A DNA stretch of 57,010 bases from an uncultured Chlorobiaceae bacterium (GCA_903839405.1 CAIMCD010000029.1:1-57010), one strand, 5' to 3'; counted from the stretch's first letter, positions 1 through 8,740 are shown. The notes: generated from the sequence alone by a model not told the origin. Made by a program: numbers and translations.

Positions 1-294
1 AGCGGTATCAATGGCTTTGCCGCCGCCCATACCCACCAGCACATCCACCTCTCTCTCCCGGATAATAGCCCCGATCCTGGAGAGTTCCTCTTCACAACAC
101 TCCCCGCCGAACCGCTCCAGAGAGAGCGACTGCGTGTTAAGTTCAATGCCGCTGCCCGGCAGAATGACCTTTTCAGAAGATGGTGAAGCAAGAATCAACC
201 CGCTCTTACCAAGCAGTTTGATCAGAGCTGGCAATTCACCAAGAGCACCAACGCCCTGAATATACTTTCCGGGAAACAAAACCTTTTTCAGCAT
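1..294 (-). CDS. gldA: glycerol dehydrogenase-like protein, N-terminal 98 residues (cut by window edge)
   Basis: The visible part begins MLKKVLFPGKYIQGVGAL and reaches GMGGGKAIDTA at the window edge. This matches the start of the iron-containing alcohol dehydrogenase superfamily, glycerol dehydrogenase branch: an FPGKYIQG opening, and a GGGKAIDTA motif that forms part of the NAD-binding fold. Members oxidise glycerol or related polyols with NAD in the cytoplasm. The ATG at 292-294 has a GAGG ten bases upstream. The metal-binding residues lie beyond the window, so activity cannot be judged. The family is fairly certain; the exact substrate is not. Confidence 0.8.
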   Translation of the reverse strand, partial: MLKKVLFPGKYIQGVGALGELPALIKLLGKSGLILASPSSEKVILPGSGIELNTQSLSLERFGGECCEEELSRIGAIIREREVDVLVGMGGGKAIDTA

Positions 295-651
295 GGGATC
301 AATCCTCAAGTTTGACTATGCGACGCGTTATCGGCTCCGGGTCATAAAAACCTACCGCTCTGCTGTAAGGTAAAAAAAAGATTGATGAGCCTGATATGTT
401 AAACCCTTCCCCCCCCCGCCTCCATCCCGACTCCTTCGGGATGTGATTATTATGCCAATTGCTGAGAAATTAACAGATAGCTGTCGATCATACTGGTGAC
501 AAAAAAAATATCCTGCCGGTCTTCTTCCAAAAAAAACAGTGCTTTAAATGCATTTTTCCACTACCAACCCAACTATTATTACCATAAATTACACTACACA
601 ATTAAAATTCAGAGGCAAACAGGATCGATTCTTGTATCCAACGGAGAAATT
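295..651. other. gene-free stretch with a short hairpin
   Basis: No coding region is supported here. It lies between the divergent glycerol dehydrogenase gene (minus) and the gene starting at 652 (plus), so promoters for both should be here. A short inverted repeat, ATCCCGA/TCGGGAT, lies at 424-442, just after a run of nine C (about 406-415). A similar CCCGA..TCGGG element recurs near 8277. I see no clear -35/-10 pair. Confidence 0.4.
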
Positions 652-1974
652 ATGACATACAGGCTCGTTGTGTTATTGTTTATTGTATTGGAACTGATTT
701 CTGGAGAAGGAAAAGCAGGTACCAATAAGACCGTGGATACAACAAAAACTGTCAACGTTATACTGAGCTCTGCATTAAGTGAATTGAATGATTTTCGACC
801 TGGCTTCATTTACCTGGAAGTAAAAAATCTTTCAGACTCATTGCTGACGTTCGACAGAATCGAAATTGCCGAATACCCCTCCTTCATAAGGATCAAGCCC
901 TCTTCACTTGATACTATAACCGTTTCAAGAAAAACAAGAACGCTTTTTTATCCGGGCAAACAACAAATCCCTTCTAGAACATCACAAATATATACGGTAT
1001 ATGTTGAGAGTGCTGATCAAGTACAACCAGGAAAACACCGCCTCTTGTTTAATATATTTTTTCATAGAAATAATCATGGGAAACCTCAGGCTGAGAGCAT
1101 AACCATTGGTCATGACTTACAAGTTAAAGTCTTTGGTGAAAATGAGATTATGGGAGCCTTATCAAATGCGGTAACCTTTCTGATCTTTCCCGGACTGATT
1201 ATGATCATAATTTTTAGCCTTGTCTGGAAAAGTTTAACACCAGGTCCGGAGAAAGAAAAGTTTCCGGAATTCTTGAACGGCGATAAAATAACCGATCTGA
1301 GGTTTTGGGTTGTTGCAATCACTTTATCTCTTGTCATGGTATGGAAAGGATACTCCTTAATGACCGTTGCTTTTACCTCATTCGGACATAGGGATTATCT
1401 CTACGGATATGGTTTTAAAGATATTGTCTGTATGTGGTTCTTCTCTGTTGCTATCGGAACTATCTCTGCTTTGCTGACAGCAGGCATACTGTACTGCTTT
1501 AAAAAAGTGATTCTATGGAAAAAGAGATATGAAGCGAAAAACGCGTTTCATGAAAGTGATATTCCTATGATGGTACTTAAAAAAATGCTTGATCGAGGAT
1601 TTAATGAAGCACGATTGTCCGAGATAACGGTTAAATCCACAAAAGAAAAAGGATTTATTATCGAATCAGATCTTTCTGACCCTGAAAAAAAAGCCGTCTG
1701 GATTATTGGACGCATTCACGTTGCGTGTCAGGAAGATGCCCAGAATCTCGTAACCACGTTACAAGCCCATATCGCAGATCCTAAATCCACCTTAGACTTG
1801 ATAGTCAGCGACTTTAAGGATGGACTTAAAGAGGAAAATACCAACAAAAAAAGAGGAATAGAAGAGATCAAATGGGAGAATATGCCTGGTTATGTTGTAA
1901 GACCAAAATATGTCGAAAAAACAGATCTTGAAAATGAAATTCCTTCAAGGTTTATATTCAGTGTTCATATGTAA
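652..1974 (+). CDS. hypothetical membrane protein with signal peptide
   Basis: I do not recognise this protein. The 440-residue reading starts at the ATG at 652, which has GGAG six bases upstream. An in-frame extension to 496 exists but has no such site. It opens with a signal-peptide-like stretch (MTYRLVVLLFIVLELISG). About 170 residues of beta-rich, probably extracytoplasmic sequence follow. A membrane helix comes next (FLIFPGLIMIIIFSLVW), then two more hydrophobic segments, and a charged ~170-residue C-terminal part that is probably cytoplasmic. Codon use is AT-rich compared with the genes after 4.2 kb. It may be transcribed with the next gene, 159 bp downstream. Confidence 0.75.
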   Translation: MTYRLVVLLFIVLELISGEGKAGTNKTVDTTKTVNVILSSALSELNDFRPGFIYLEVKNLSDSLLTFDRIEIAEYPSFIRIKPSSLDTITVSRKTRTLFYPGKQQIPSRTSQIYTVYVESADQVQPGKHRLLFNIFFHRNNHGKPQAESITIGHDLQVKVFGENEIMGALSNAVTFLIFPGLIMIIIFSLVWKSLTPGPEKEKFPEFLNGDKITDLRFWVVAITLSLVMVWKGYSLMTVAFTSFGHRDYLYGYGFKDIVCMWFFSVAIGTISALLTAGILYCFKKVILWKKRYEAKNAFHESDIPMMVLKKMLDRGFNEARLSEITVKSTKEKGFIIESDLSDPEKKAVWIIGRIHVACQEDAQNLVTTLQAHIADPKSTLDLIVSDFKDGLKEENTNKKRGIEEIKWENMPGYVVRPKYVEKTDLENEIPSRFIFSVHM

Positions 1975-1989
1975 TTGAAGTAAAAAAAG

Positions 1990-2018
1990 ATAGCGAACCC
2001 CATAACAGAGTTCGCTAT
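1990..2018. terminator. 9-bp hairpin between two unknown genes
   Basis: ATAGCGAAC at 1990-1998 pairs with GTTCGCTAT at 2010-2018 across an 11-nt loop. On the plus strand no U-run follows. On the minus strand the stem is followed by TCTTTTTTTA. It could be a weak terminator or an mRNA-processing hairpin. Confidence 0.35.
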
Positions 2019-2133
2019 AACCTAAAGTATTCCGACCCATATAGGGAAGCACCTAATGAAAGGCGAAATTCTGCCTTGCGGCAAGAATCCTTTGGAAGTC
2101 AACAGAAATTAAGTAAAAAAGAGAGGATTCCAA

Positions 2134-3303
2134 ATGAAAATTGAGACATTGTCAGTTTCTTTTGTCTGGACAAGAACTTTTTTTTCACTCTTCGATGCAG
2201 CAGAGAATTCAAATTTTAAATTTTTAGCCCTGTGTAAAGATTACAAAAACACCTTCAGAAATCTTTCTTCGGTAACAGAGCCCTTAACTTTACCTTGGGA
2301 ATGGGAATGGGATCAGAAACAAGAAAATCCTAACCACTTCTGGCGATATTACTTACAAGAAGAACCTGTTGGAGGTAACATATCTTCTTTAGCCAATAGA
2401 TGTTGGGAAAAATTAGTTCCCTTCCGAATCTCGCTCATTCCAAGACTTGATCTATCCGCGCTTGTAAGAACACAAAACAACACGAATGGGATTGAAAACG
2501 GAGTTTTAGCAGAGGAAATCGGGCATCAGGTCAACCCTGTTTCGTGCGAAGGATCATTCGAGGGCTTTTTTTATCGACACGGTGTAGCTCTTATCTGCAA
2601 CCTGACTCTTCATAATTTTGCCACACTGCCTGACGCAGTTAATGCCGTATTAAAGGTTCGATATGGAAATATTCTTAACGCTGGAAAATCACAATCATTT
2701 GAGGCTTATTGCAAAGGTTTACTGGAGAGCTTATGCATAAAAAGCATTGGCAAAACAGAGGGTTTTACTGACGATCCGTTTTCCCTCGCTGCTGTTGTAG
2801 AAGGAGATGATCGTTACAAGACTCTTCCTATTGTGCAAGGAACACCTATTCACTGTGCAATTGAGGGTTTAACAAGTTTTAATATGGGATGGAGTGAGAT
2901 TACACCACCTGATTTAGCCTCACAGCTTATTCCGATAAAAAATCAACAGAGTAATCACCTCTTATACGGTCATGATAACGGGAGGGTTCTCTGGTCACCA
3001 ATATGGTTTGTTCCTGATACCAAAATAGGAACAAACTACTCTTTGAAATGGTACTATCGGAATTTGCTGATAGCTTCGATGCATACGAAAAGCCTTGCAT
3101 CTTTTCTTGTTAAAGTCAACCAAAATCCGAATCTTAACAATAATTTTTATATGCAGAATCATGTCAATCAGGCAATAGAGATTATTAAAACTCTAAGGAA
3201 TGGCAAAGATTCGAAGGGAGCAAAATCCTATCGCACACGCAGTCTTGAGTTTCAGATCCGAAGCGATAACGCACTTCTGGCTGCATATGGTAATCAAATA
3301 TGA
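2134..3303 (+). CDS. hypothetical protein, AT-rich
   Basis: A 389-residue soluble protein that I cannot assign to a family. No signal peptide or membrane helix is evident. It is rich in aromatic residues (for example LPWEWEWDQ near residue 53 and HFWRYYLQEE near 68). The ATG follows GAGAGGATTCCAA, so the ribosome site is acceptable. It is compositionally like the gene at 652 and ends only 6 bp before the convergent DUF1566 gene. The isolated AT-rich pair suggests acquired accessory genes, but function is unknown. Confidence 0.7.
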   Translation: MKIETLSVSFVWTRTFFSLFDAAENSNFKFLALCKDYKNTFRNLSSVTEPLTLPWEWEWDQKQENPNHFWRYYLQEEPVGGNISSLANRCWEKLVPFRISLIPRLDLSALVRTQNNTNGIENGVLAEEIGHQVNPVSCEGSFEGFFYRHGVALICNLTLHNFATLPDAVNAVLKVRYGNILNAGKSQSFEAYCKGLLESLCIKSIGKTEGFTDDPFSLAAVVEGDDRYKTLPIVQGTPIHCAIEGLTSFNMGWSEITPPDLASQLIPIKNQQSNHLLYGHDNGRVLWSPIWFVPDTKIGTNYSLKWYYRNLLIASMHTKSLASFLVKVNQNPNLNNNFYMQNHVNQAIEIIKTLRNGKDSKGAKSYRTRSLEFQIRSDNALLAAYGNQI

Positions 3304-3309
3304 ACTGAA

Positions 3310-3867
3310 TTAAAACGCACGGACGGGGCGAACGCGGTTGCCGTTGGTTTTGAAGTTCTGCACCTGAACACCGGCGCCGAAACCATAGACCCATGCCTTA
3401 GCGGCATCAACCTCGGTTGAACTCCAGTAGTAGTTATAGGTAAACCCAAACTTCTCAAGAGCATCCTTGTGGTGGTAGAGCTTGGTTAGCTGCTCTTTGG
3501 TCGGCAAAACCCAGTCGCGATAATCGCAGCTCTCATAATTCCGGCAAGCCGTCTGGGCATCTTTCCAGGTAAAAAAACCTTCGGGACACTCCGGAGAGTG
3601 CCCCTTCATATCCGTGCGTGCGGCAACAAAGCCGTGCTTTTTTGAGGCATCAAGATAAAACACAACCCCTCCGTCAAACTCCTGACCAATGGATATCGCG
3701 GATGAAGGTGCCGGAAACAAAAACAGCCCCGATGCAGTCATCAAAAAAAGCGTGCATAGCCAGACGAAAGGCTTTTTTGCATGGCACTTGATTTCAACAA
3801 TGAGCTGTTTTTGAGGAAGCAGTGGCATCGGTACAACAGAGTTTTTCACAAAATCACCGCTACTCAT
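3310..3867 (-). CDS. secreted or membrane-anchored DUF1566 (Lcl-type) protein
   Basis: About 185 residues from the ATG at 3867; an ATG at 3888 and a TTG at 3903 are in frame as alternatives, so the start is uncertain. A hydrophobic segment (WLCTLFLMTASGLFLF...PAPSSA) acts as signal peptide or anchor after a long basic N-region. The rest is a DUF1566/Lcl domain: GGVVFYLD, a central W-K-DAQTAC, DWVLPTKEQL, YYWSSTE and the terminal NRVRPVRAF. These domains have a C-type-lectin-like fold and are common in envelope proteins of unknown role. Its C-terminus closely resembles that of the TIR fusion protein at 18492-19496. Confidence 0.75.
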   Translation of the reverse strand: MSSGDFVKNSVVPMPLLPQKQLIVEIKCHAKKPFVWLCTLFLMTASGLFLFPAPSSAISIGQEFDGGVVFYLDASKKHGFVAARTDMKGHSPECPEGFFTWKDAQTACRNYESCDYRDWVLPTKEQLTKLYHHKDALEKFGFTYNYYWSSTEVDAAKAWVYGFGAGVQVQNFKTNGNRVRPVRAF

Positions 3868-4246
3868 TTTCAAAACCAACCTCTGCATTAAACATATCGT
3901 CAATATTTCTGGGTACTCTTTTCAAACAAAGTTCAAGCTCTCTGAGTGACAAAGGTCTGCTTTTAAAAAAGATAGTGTGTCGGGAGATGGATTGAGTTCG
4001 GCTGACGCCTCTCTTGCCTGCACCCAGAGCAATATAGCGCTCCGGCCAAAGCAGAAGCAAATTATTAAAACTCTAAAGGCGAATTACCAGGCTTCCCGGA
4101 AAGGGGCAAAAAGCTTCTGCAAGTTTGTTCGCTAACGGAACAGAAAAAACGTCACGAGGCATTTACAAACAGGAAAAAACGCGCTAACTTAAACGAACAG
4201 CAGATATGCTCTGTCATTGTTCATGAGAAGATGAACCCCCCACAGA
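3868..4246. other. intergenic stretch with a possible small ORF
   Basis: A 66-codon minus-strand reading at 3860-4060 starts only with TTG, overlaps the DUF1566 gene start and has no recognisable family, so I do not call it. A 16-base word (ATTATTAAAACTCTAA) at 4061-4076 repeats exactly at 3181-3196, inside the end of the upstream gene. The rest shows nothing clear. A promoter for the YkgJ-type gene presumably lies in the last 100 bp. Confidence 0.3.
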
Positions 4247-4906
4247 ATGATACCTTTTCGCCGTACACAGCTTCAGTCGGAGGCTCAGTTCAGCTTCTCG
4301 TGCAGTCGATGCCTGCAGTGCTGCCAGCACAAAAAAATCCAGGTAAATCCCTATGAAATAGCGCGACTTGCCGGGAACCTCGCCATTTCAACAACCGATT
4401 TTATCGCCCGCTACACCACGGAAAACGGCTCTTTTCTGAAGTTTGACGAGACCAACACTTGCCTCTTTCTCGGCTCCGACGGGTGCCGGGTTCACCTTGA
4501 CCGGCCGCTGGTCTGCCGACTCTTCCCTCTTGCACGCCATCTCAACAGCATGGGTGAAGAGTGGTTTTCAGAGCTGGAGCCGGAAGAGGGGTGCACGGGC
4601 AGGTACGGCTCGAAGGGTTCCATCCGGGAGTATCTTGAAGAACAGGGCACAGTGCCGTTCACCCGGGCGGCCGACAGCTACCTGAAGCTGCTCTGGGAGA
4701 TGATGGATAAACTTGAAGATTCCGGAAGCGGCGAAGAACATGGCGAAGAGCTAGATAACTCTCCGGATGAGGACGAAGTGTGGCTGGATATGGATGCTGC
4801 GATGAGAAGCTACTGCAGTAAAAGAGAAATTCCTTTTCCTCTGGATGTAGAGGAAAAAACCCGGATTCACCAAAATGCCTTACAACAATGGATAACCAAG
4901 CAATAA
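4247..4906 (+). CDS. YkgJ-family cysteine cluster protein
   Basis: A 219-residue cytoplasmic protein. Near residue 19 it has CSRCLQCCQ, the CxxCxxCC signature of the UPF0153/YkgJ (CxxCxxCC) family, and further Cys in DGCRVHLDRPLVCRLFP around residues 78-91. The family is predicted to bind a metal, zinc or an iron-sulfur centre; its biochemical role is generally unknown. The acidic C-terminal third (GSGEEHGEELDNSPDEDE) is variable. No strong ribosome site precedes the ATG. The gene is followed after 15 bp by a small secreted protein and may form a two-gene unit with it. Confidence 0.8.
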   Translation: MIPFRRTQLQSEAQFSFSCSRCLQCCQHKKIQVNPYEIARLAGNLAISTTDFIARYTTENGSFLKFDETNTCLFLGSDGCRVHLDRPLVCRLFPLARHLNSMGEEWFSELEPEEGCTGRYGSKGSIREYLEEQGTVPFTRAADSYLKLLWEMMDKLEDSGSGEEHGEELDNSPDEDEVWLDMDAAMRSYCSKREIPFPLDVEEKTRIHQNALQQWITKQ

Positions 4907-4921
4907 AACAGGAGAACCATT

Positions 4922-5149
4922 ATGAACAAAAGCACAAAAAAAGTCATTGCCATGGCGGCCGCTGTAGCATCGCTCGGAGCCTCTCTCGGTGTAGCAACTG
5001 AATCGCAAGCCGCTGTCGAAAAAGCAAAGGCGAAAGTTGACACCACCAAAACAAAACAGGCCACTCAAATCAAAACAGCCACGCAGGTTAAAACACCCGC
5101 AGCAAGCAAAACCTCCAACCAGATCAAGTGGGAAAACAAAAAAAAGTAA
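4922..5149 (+). CDS. small Lys/Thr-rich secreted protein
   Basis: 75 residues, starting with a good AGGAGA site eight bases before ATG. A classic signal peptide (basic start, MAAAVASLGASLG core, ESQA cleavage-like site) is followed by about 45 residues made almost only of K, T, A, Q and S. The mature peptide is highly basic and low in complexity. No family is recognised. It could bind the cell surface or polyanions. It is placed 15 bp after the YkgJ-type gene. Confidence 0.7.
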   Translation: MNKSTKKVIAMAAAVASLGASLGVATESQAAVEKAKAKVDTTKTKQATQIKTATQVKTPAASKTSNQIKWENKKK

Positions 5150-5165
5150 CCGTTGAAAGATAGCA

Positions 5166-5205
5166 CCCGGAACCAGCAAACTCTTGCAGCCGTGCCGGTT
5201 CCGGG
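5166..5205. terminator. inverted repeat between convergent genes
   Basis: CCCGGAACC (5166-5174) pairs perfectly with GGTTCCGGG (5197-5205) across a 22-nt loop. It lies between the small secreted protein (plus) and acr3 (minus), where a bidirectional terminator is expected. No T-tract follows on either side, so termination efficiency is uncertain. Confidence 0.4.
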
Positions 5206-5215
5206 ATGCAATCGT

Positions 5216-6271
5216 TCAGGCTTCGCTCCTCTCTTTGAAATATCTCCCCCGAAACCAGAGGGCAACATTGACCAGAGCAATCAAGGCTGGCACCTCAACA
5301 AGCGGCCCGATCACGGCAGCAAAAGCTTCGCCAGAGTTGATGCCGAAAACCGCGACTGCCACGGCAATGGCCAACTCAAAATTGTTGCTTGCGGCCGTAA
5401 AGGCAAGCGTTGCTGTTTTCGGGTAGTCAGCCCCGATTTTGTGACCCATAAAAAACGAGAGCAGAAACATCACCACAAAGTAGATCAGAAGCGGGATGGC
5501 AATGCGCACCACATCCATGGGAATCTTGACTATATACTCGCCCTTCAGCGAAAACATCACCACAATGGTGAAGAGCAGCGCCACCAAGGTCAGCGGGCTG
5601 ATGCGGGGAATAAACTCCGCTTCGTACCACTCCTTGCCTTTAAGGCGAAGCATGACAAAGCGGGTGAGGAAACCGGCGATAAAGGGAATACCAAGATAGA
5701 TAAAGACCGATTTGGCAATCTCCGCAATGGAGATATCAACCGCAAAGGAGGTGATGCCGAACCACTTTGGCAGCACCGTCAGAAAGATCCATGCATAGAG
5801 CGAGAAAAAGAGCACCTGAAAAACCGAGTTGAAGGCTACAAGCCCGGCGGCATACTCCGTGTCCCCTTTGGCAAGCTCGTTCCACACAATCACCATGGCA
5901 ATGCATCGGGCAAGACCGATCATGATCAGCCCCGCCATATAGTGCGGCATATCGGAAAGCAGCAGCACCGCCAAGGTAAACATCAAAATCGGCCCGATCA
6001 CCCAGTTCTGCACCAGCGAGAGCAGAAGCACCCTGGTGTTGCGAAAAACGTCACCCAGCTCCTCATACTTCACCTTGGCCAAAGGAGGGTACATCATCAC
6101 AATAAGACCCACGGCAATGAGGAGATTGGTAGTCCCCGACTGAAAGTGGCCCCAGAAACCTGCAATACCCGGATAGAGCGAGCCGGAAAGCACGCCAACA
6201 CCCATGGCAAGAAAAATCCAGAGGGTCAGATAGCGATCCAGAAACGATAACTGCTTTGCTGCAATACCCAT
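5216..6271 (-). CDS. acr3: arsenite efflux permease, ACR3 family
   Basis: 351 residues with about ten membrane segments, as in the BASS-superfamily ACR3 transporters that export arsenite (As(OH)3) across the inner membrane. The hallmark stretch [19 protein letters not shown] near residue 140 carries the Cys known to be needed for arsenite transport in this family. A second conserved stretch near the end contains [18 protein letters not shown]. It is the last gene of the arsR-trx-arsP-arsC-acr3 run, starting 4 bp after arsC. It should be controlled by ArsR through the operators upstream. Confidence 0.93.
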   Translation of the reverse strand: MGIAAKQLSFLDRYLTLWIFLAMGVGVLSGSLYPGIAGFWGHFQSGTTNLLIAVGLIVMMYPPLAKVKYEELGDVFRNTRVLLLSLVQNWVIGPILMFTLAVLLLSDMPHYMAGLIMIGLARCIAMVIVWNELAKGDTEYAAGLVAFNSVFQVLFFSLYAWIFLTVLPKWFGITSFAVDISIAEIAKSVFIYLGIPFIAGFLTRFVMLRLKGKEWYEAEFIPRISPLTLVALLFTIVVMFSLKGEYIVKIPMDVVRIAIPLLIYFVVMFLLSFFMGHKIGADYPKTATLAFTAASNNFELAIAVAVAVFGINSGEAFAAVIGPLVEVPALIALVNVALWFRGRYFKERSEA

Positions 6272-6275
6272 AGCG

Positions 6276-6704
6276 TTATTTCTGGTTTAAACTTTCGTTA
6301 TAGAACTTCCTGAAACGCAGGTTGATCTCGTCGCGCACACGGCGGAAAACGGCCAAGATCTCATCCCTGCTCCCTTCAGCCGCAGCAGGATCGTCAAAAC
6401 CGATATGCACCTGGTGTTCCACCTTGCCGGTAAAAACCGGGCAACTCTCTCTGGCCCCGTCACATACCGTTACCACATAATCAAACGACCGGTCAAGAAA
6501 CCCCTCAACACTTTTCGGCTTGTTCAAACTGATGTCGATCCACTCTTCACGCATCACCTGTATGGCAAGCGGATGAACCTCTTCTCCGGGTTGTGTGCCT
6601 GCCGAAAAGACATCAAGCGACTTGTTGAATGATCGGAGAAAGCCTTCGGCCATCTGGCTGCGGCAGGAGTTTCCGGTACAGAGTATCAGCACGGATTTTT
6701 TCAT
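6276..6704 (-). CDS. arsC: arsenate reductase, low-molecular-weight phosphatase type
   Basis: 142 residues. The N-terminal [17 protein letters not shown] is the P-loop CX5R of the LMW tyrosine phosphatase fold used by thioredoxin-coupled ArsC enzymes. A catalytic Asp/Pro loop lies near the C-terminal half ([11 protein letters not shown]), and a second Cys sits in [14 protein letters not shown]. It reduces arsenate to arsenite for export by the adjacent ACR3 pump. The upstream thioredoxin-like gene could supply electrons, though that partner is inferred from position only. Confidence 0.93.
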   Translation of the reverse strand: MKKSVLILCTGNSCRSQMAEGFLRSFNKSLDVFSAGTQPGEEVHPLAIQVMREEWIDISLNKPKSVEGFLDRSFDYVVTVCDGARESCPVFTGKVEHQVHIGFDDPAAAEGSRDEILAVFRRVRDEINLRFRKFYNESLNQK

Positions 6705-6737
6705 GGTTCACTTCTTGATGATTAAAAATTGATGTCT

Positions 6738-7802
6738 TTATAAAACAAGATTGAAAACAAAGCCCACAAGCATGATCCCCAGCGCTACCACAGAGGCAAA
6801 TACCACGATCAGCGTGGGCCTCAACACCTTGCGGAGAATGATCATCTCCGGAGCGGAGAGGGCGATGACGCTCATCATGAAAGCCATGACCGTACCAAGC
6901 GCCGCGCCCTTGCCGAGCAATGCCTGCACAACGGGCAGGATACCGGCGGCATTGGAGTACATCGGCACCCCGATCAGCACCGCCAGAGGCACCGACCACC
7001 AGACGCTCTTGCCCATCAGTGCCGCCATAAAGTTCTCGGGCACATAGCCGTGAATGGCCGATCCGAGCCCGACACCAAGCACAATGTAGAGCCACACTTT
7101 ACCAACAATTTCCCGAACGTGGCTGATCCCTTCGCGGAACCGCTGCGGCCAGCTCATCGCTTCGCCCTCCACCTCCACAGCAACCTGACTATCCTGCAGC
7201 TTCTGCACCCACTCCTCCAGAAAGCGCTCCATCTTGAGCTTTCCGATCACGATGCCGGAGATAATTGCAACCCCGAGGCCCATGGCCATATAGAGCAGGG
7301 CCACCTTCCAGCCGAACATGCCGAAGAGCAGGGCAAGGGCAACCTCGTTGATCATCGGCGCTGAAATCAGAAAGGAAAAGGTAACGCCAAGTGGTATACC
7401 GGCCTGCAGAAACCCGATAAAAAGGGGTACGGCCGAGCAGGAGCAGAAGGGGGTCACAATGCCGAGCGTGGCCGCCATAACGTTTCCAACCCCCGTGCGC
7501 CGTCCGGAAAGCATTGCACGGGTACGTTCTGCAGAGACAAAGGTATGCACCACACCCATCAGAAAGACCACAGCCGTAAGCAAGAGCAACACTTTCGGCA
7601 CCTCATAGAGAAAAAAGAAGAGCGCCTCACCGAAGCGGTTGAGACGACTGATGCCGGTGCTCTGAAACAAAAGCGTGCTCAACCACTCAAGGTTACTGTA
7701 CAACAAAACCCAAAGCAATGCAGCCAGAAAAACGCCAAAGATCCATTTCACCGTTTCGGTCTGAGAAGTCTTTCGGAATTGTTGCCCTACACCTTGTGTC
7801 AT
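6738..7802 (-). CDS. arsP: ArsP-type permease (DUF318 family)
   Basis: 354 residues, about eight to ten hydrophobic segments, with a charged loop around residues 195-230. The TPFCSCSAVPLFIGF stretch near residue 118 is the signature of the ArsP/DUF318 permeases. Characterised members export trivalent organoarsenicals, and others are linked to heavy-metal or thiol metabolism. The paired Cys in FCSCS probably takes part in metalloid handling. It sits between the thioredoxin-like gene and arsC in an arsenic operon, which supports a metalloid role. Confidence 0.85.
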   Translation of the reverse strand: MTQGVGQQFRKTSQTETVKWIFGVFLAALLWVLLYSNLEWLSTLLFQSTGISRLNRFGEALFFFLYEVPKVLLLLTAVVFLMGVVHTFVSAERTRAMLSGRRTGVGNVMAATLGIVTPFCSCSAVPLFIGFLQAGIPLGVTFSFLISAPMINEVALALLFGMFGWKVALLYMAMGLGVAIISGIVIGKLKMERFLEEWVQKLQDSQVAVEVEGEAMSWPQRFREGISHVREIVGKVWLYIVLGVGLGSAIHGYVPENFMAALMGKSVWWSVPLAVLIGVPMYSNAAGILPVVQALLGKGAALGTVMAFMMSVIALSAPEMIILRKVLRPTLIVVFASVVALGIMLVGFVFNLVL

Positions 7803-7877
7803 GTGTTCAATACGGTTATGATTGCTTGTTCAAAAGTTCTGCAGGGCAACCGGCACAACAGGTCAGCCTAGGGTTGC

Positions 7878-8177
7878 TTAACAGCAGCAGCTTGACCCAC
7901 CCTCAGTTTTTGATCCATGGGAGCCACAGCACCCCTGCGGCTTTGCAGTAAGCAGCGCCTTGATCTCTTCATGAGAAAGCAGGCGCCCTTTTGACACTAC
8001 CTTTTCATCAACAACCAGCGCAGGAGTCGTCATCACATTGTATGCCATGATCTGCTGCAGATCCTCAACCTTTTCAACCGTCGCAAGAATGCCTTCTGCT
8101 GTAACAACAGCCTTTACCGCATCAAAAAGCTGATTGCAGCTTCCACATCCGCTCCCAAGAATTTTTACTCTTTTCAT
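7878..8177 (-). CDS. thioredoxin-like small redox protein with Cys-rich tail
   Basis: 99 residues. LGSGCGSCNQLFDAV near the start is the CxxC active site of the small-thioredoxin family (redox-active disulfide protein 2 / MTH895-like). A cis-Pro region follows in MTTPALVVDEKVV. The tail is unusual: GCCGSHGSKTEGGSSCCC adds five Cys that could bind As(III) or another soft metal. As the second gene of the arsenic operon it may recycle ArsC or chaperone arsenite. The family call is secure; the specific role is inferred. Confidence 0.85.
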   Translation of the reverse strand: MKRVKILGSGCGSCNQLFDAVKAVVTAEGILATVEKVEDLQQIMAYNVMTTPALVVDEKVVSKGRLLSHEEIKALLTAKPQGCCGSHGSKTEGGSSCCC

Positions 8178-8203
8178 GGTTTATCTCTTTATGTTATAAG
8201 TTT

Positions 8204-8219
8204 ATCGCAAATGAACGAT
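8204..8219. promoter_or_regulatory. candidate ArsR operator upstream of the thioredoxin-like gene
   Basis: ATCG-CAAATGAA-CGAT is a palindrome (ATCG/CGAT, 8-bp spacer) 27 bp before the start of the thioredoxin-like gene. It matches the element at 8725-8740 upstream of arsR in 14 of 16 positions. Two matching sites, each before a gene of the arsenic cluster, suggest binding by the dimeric ArsR. Confidence 0.6.
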
Positions 8220-8362
8220 TGATGTAAATGAAAGCACTACGTTTTTTTATCTCCCCCTGCTCCGGAAAGTGATCCCTCCCGATGGTCGGGATGACAAGAT
8301 AAAAAACGGGTTAACGACTACGTAAACAACAAAATGACCTCATAAACAATGCTCAACGTCGC

Positions 8363-8698
8363 TCACCGGCACTCACACCGGCAGGTCAGGTCAGCATTGA
8401 AAAACCCGCCCAGAAGAGTAGAGGCCTTCAGCCAGGTCTCCCTGTTGATACAATACCTCACTTTTGGAGGGTTGATCTCGCCCTGAATCAGTCCGGCATC
8501 AAGCAGTGCTTTTAGATGCTGCGAAATCGTTGACTGCGCCATCGGAATCATCTCGGTCAACTCCCCAGTAAAACAACATGCCCGGCTTGCTAGCAGCCTC
8601 AGAATCTTGATTCTCACCGGATGGCTGATCGCCTTGGCAATTGAGGCCATCATCTCCTCCTCTCCACTGTACTCCACCGCCGACAACGATCGTTTCAT
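8363..8698 (-). CDS. arsR: ArsR-family metalloregulator
   Basis: 111 residues with a winged helix-turn-helix of the ArsR/SmtB family: ISHPVRIKILRLLASR, the recognition region AQSTISQHLKALLDAGLI and a wing (GEINPPKVRYCI). Adjacent Cys in ACCFTGEL near residue 41, plus CRCECR at the extreme C-terminus, offer thiolate ligands for As(III). This resembles, but does not exactly copy, the classical ELCVCDL site. It should repress the cluster in the absence of arsenite. An operator-like palindrome sits 27 bp upstream of its ATG. Confidence 0.93.
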   Translation of the reverse strand: MKRSLSAVEYSGEEEMMASIAKAISHPVRIKILRLLASRACCFTGELTEMIPMAQSTISQHLKALLDAGLIQGEINPPKVRYCINRETWLKASTLLGGFFNADLTCRCECR

Positions 8699-8724
8699 AA
8701 CACTCCTTCCTTTCTTAATAGTTC

Positions 8725-8740
8725 ATCGCAAATATACGAT
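8725..8740. promoter_or_regulatory. candidate ArsR operator upstream of arsR
   Basis: ATCG-CAAATATA-CGAT palindrome starting 27 bp before the arsR ATG, the same distance as the twin site at 8204-8219 before the next gene. The near-identical sequence and the identical spacing support an autoregulatory operator. Confidence 0.6.

Noticed and set aside
402..442. C-rich run and small hairpin as a regulatory element
   Set aside because: Short ATCCCGA/TCGGGAT repeats recur elsewhere (near 8277) and have no consistent position relative to genes.
3860..4060. 66-codon minus-strand frame upstream of the DUF1566 gene
   Set aside because: Only a TTG start, no ribosome site, overlaps the DUF1566 gene, no family. 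Could be a gene remnant but cannot be supported.
3181..4076. Exact 16-base direct repeat at 3181 and 4061
   Set aside because: AT-rich 16-mers can match by chance in a window this long, and there are no other signs of a mobile element.
5153..6250. Long plus-strand reading frame of 365 codons opposite acr3
   Set aside because: It is the antisense of a clear ACR3 gene, rich in His, Lys and Gln without any fold; a GC-skew shadow.
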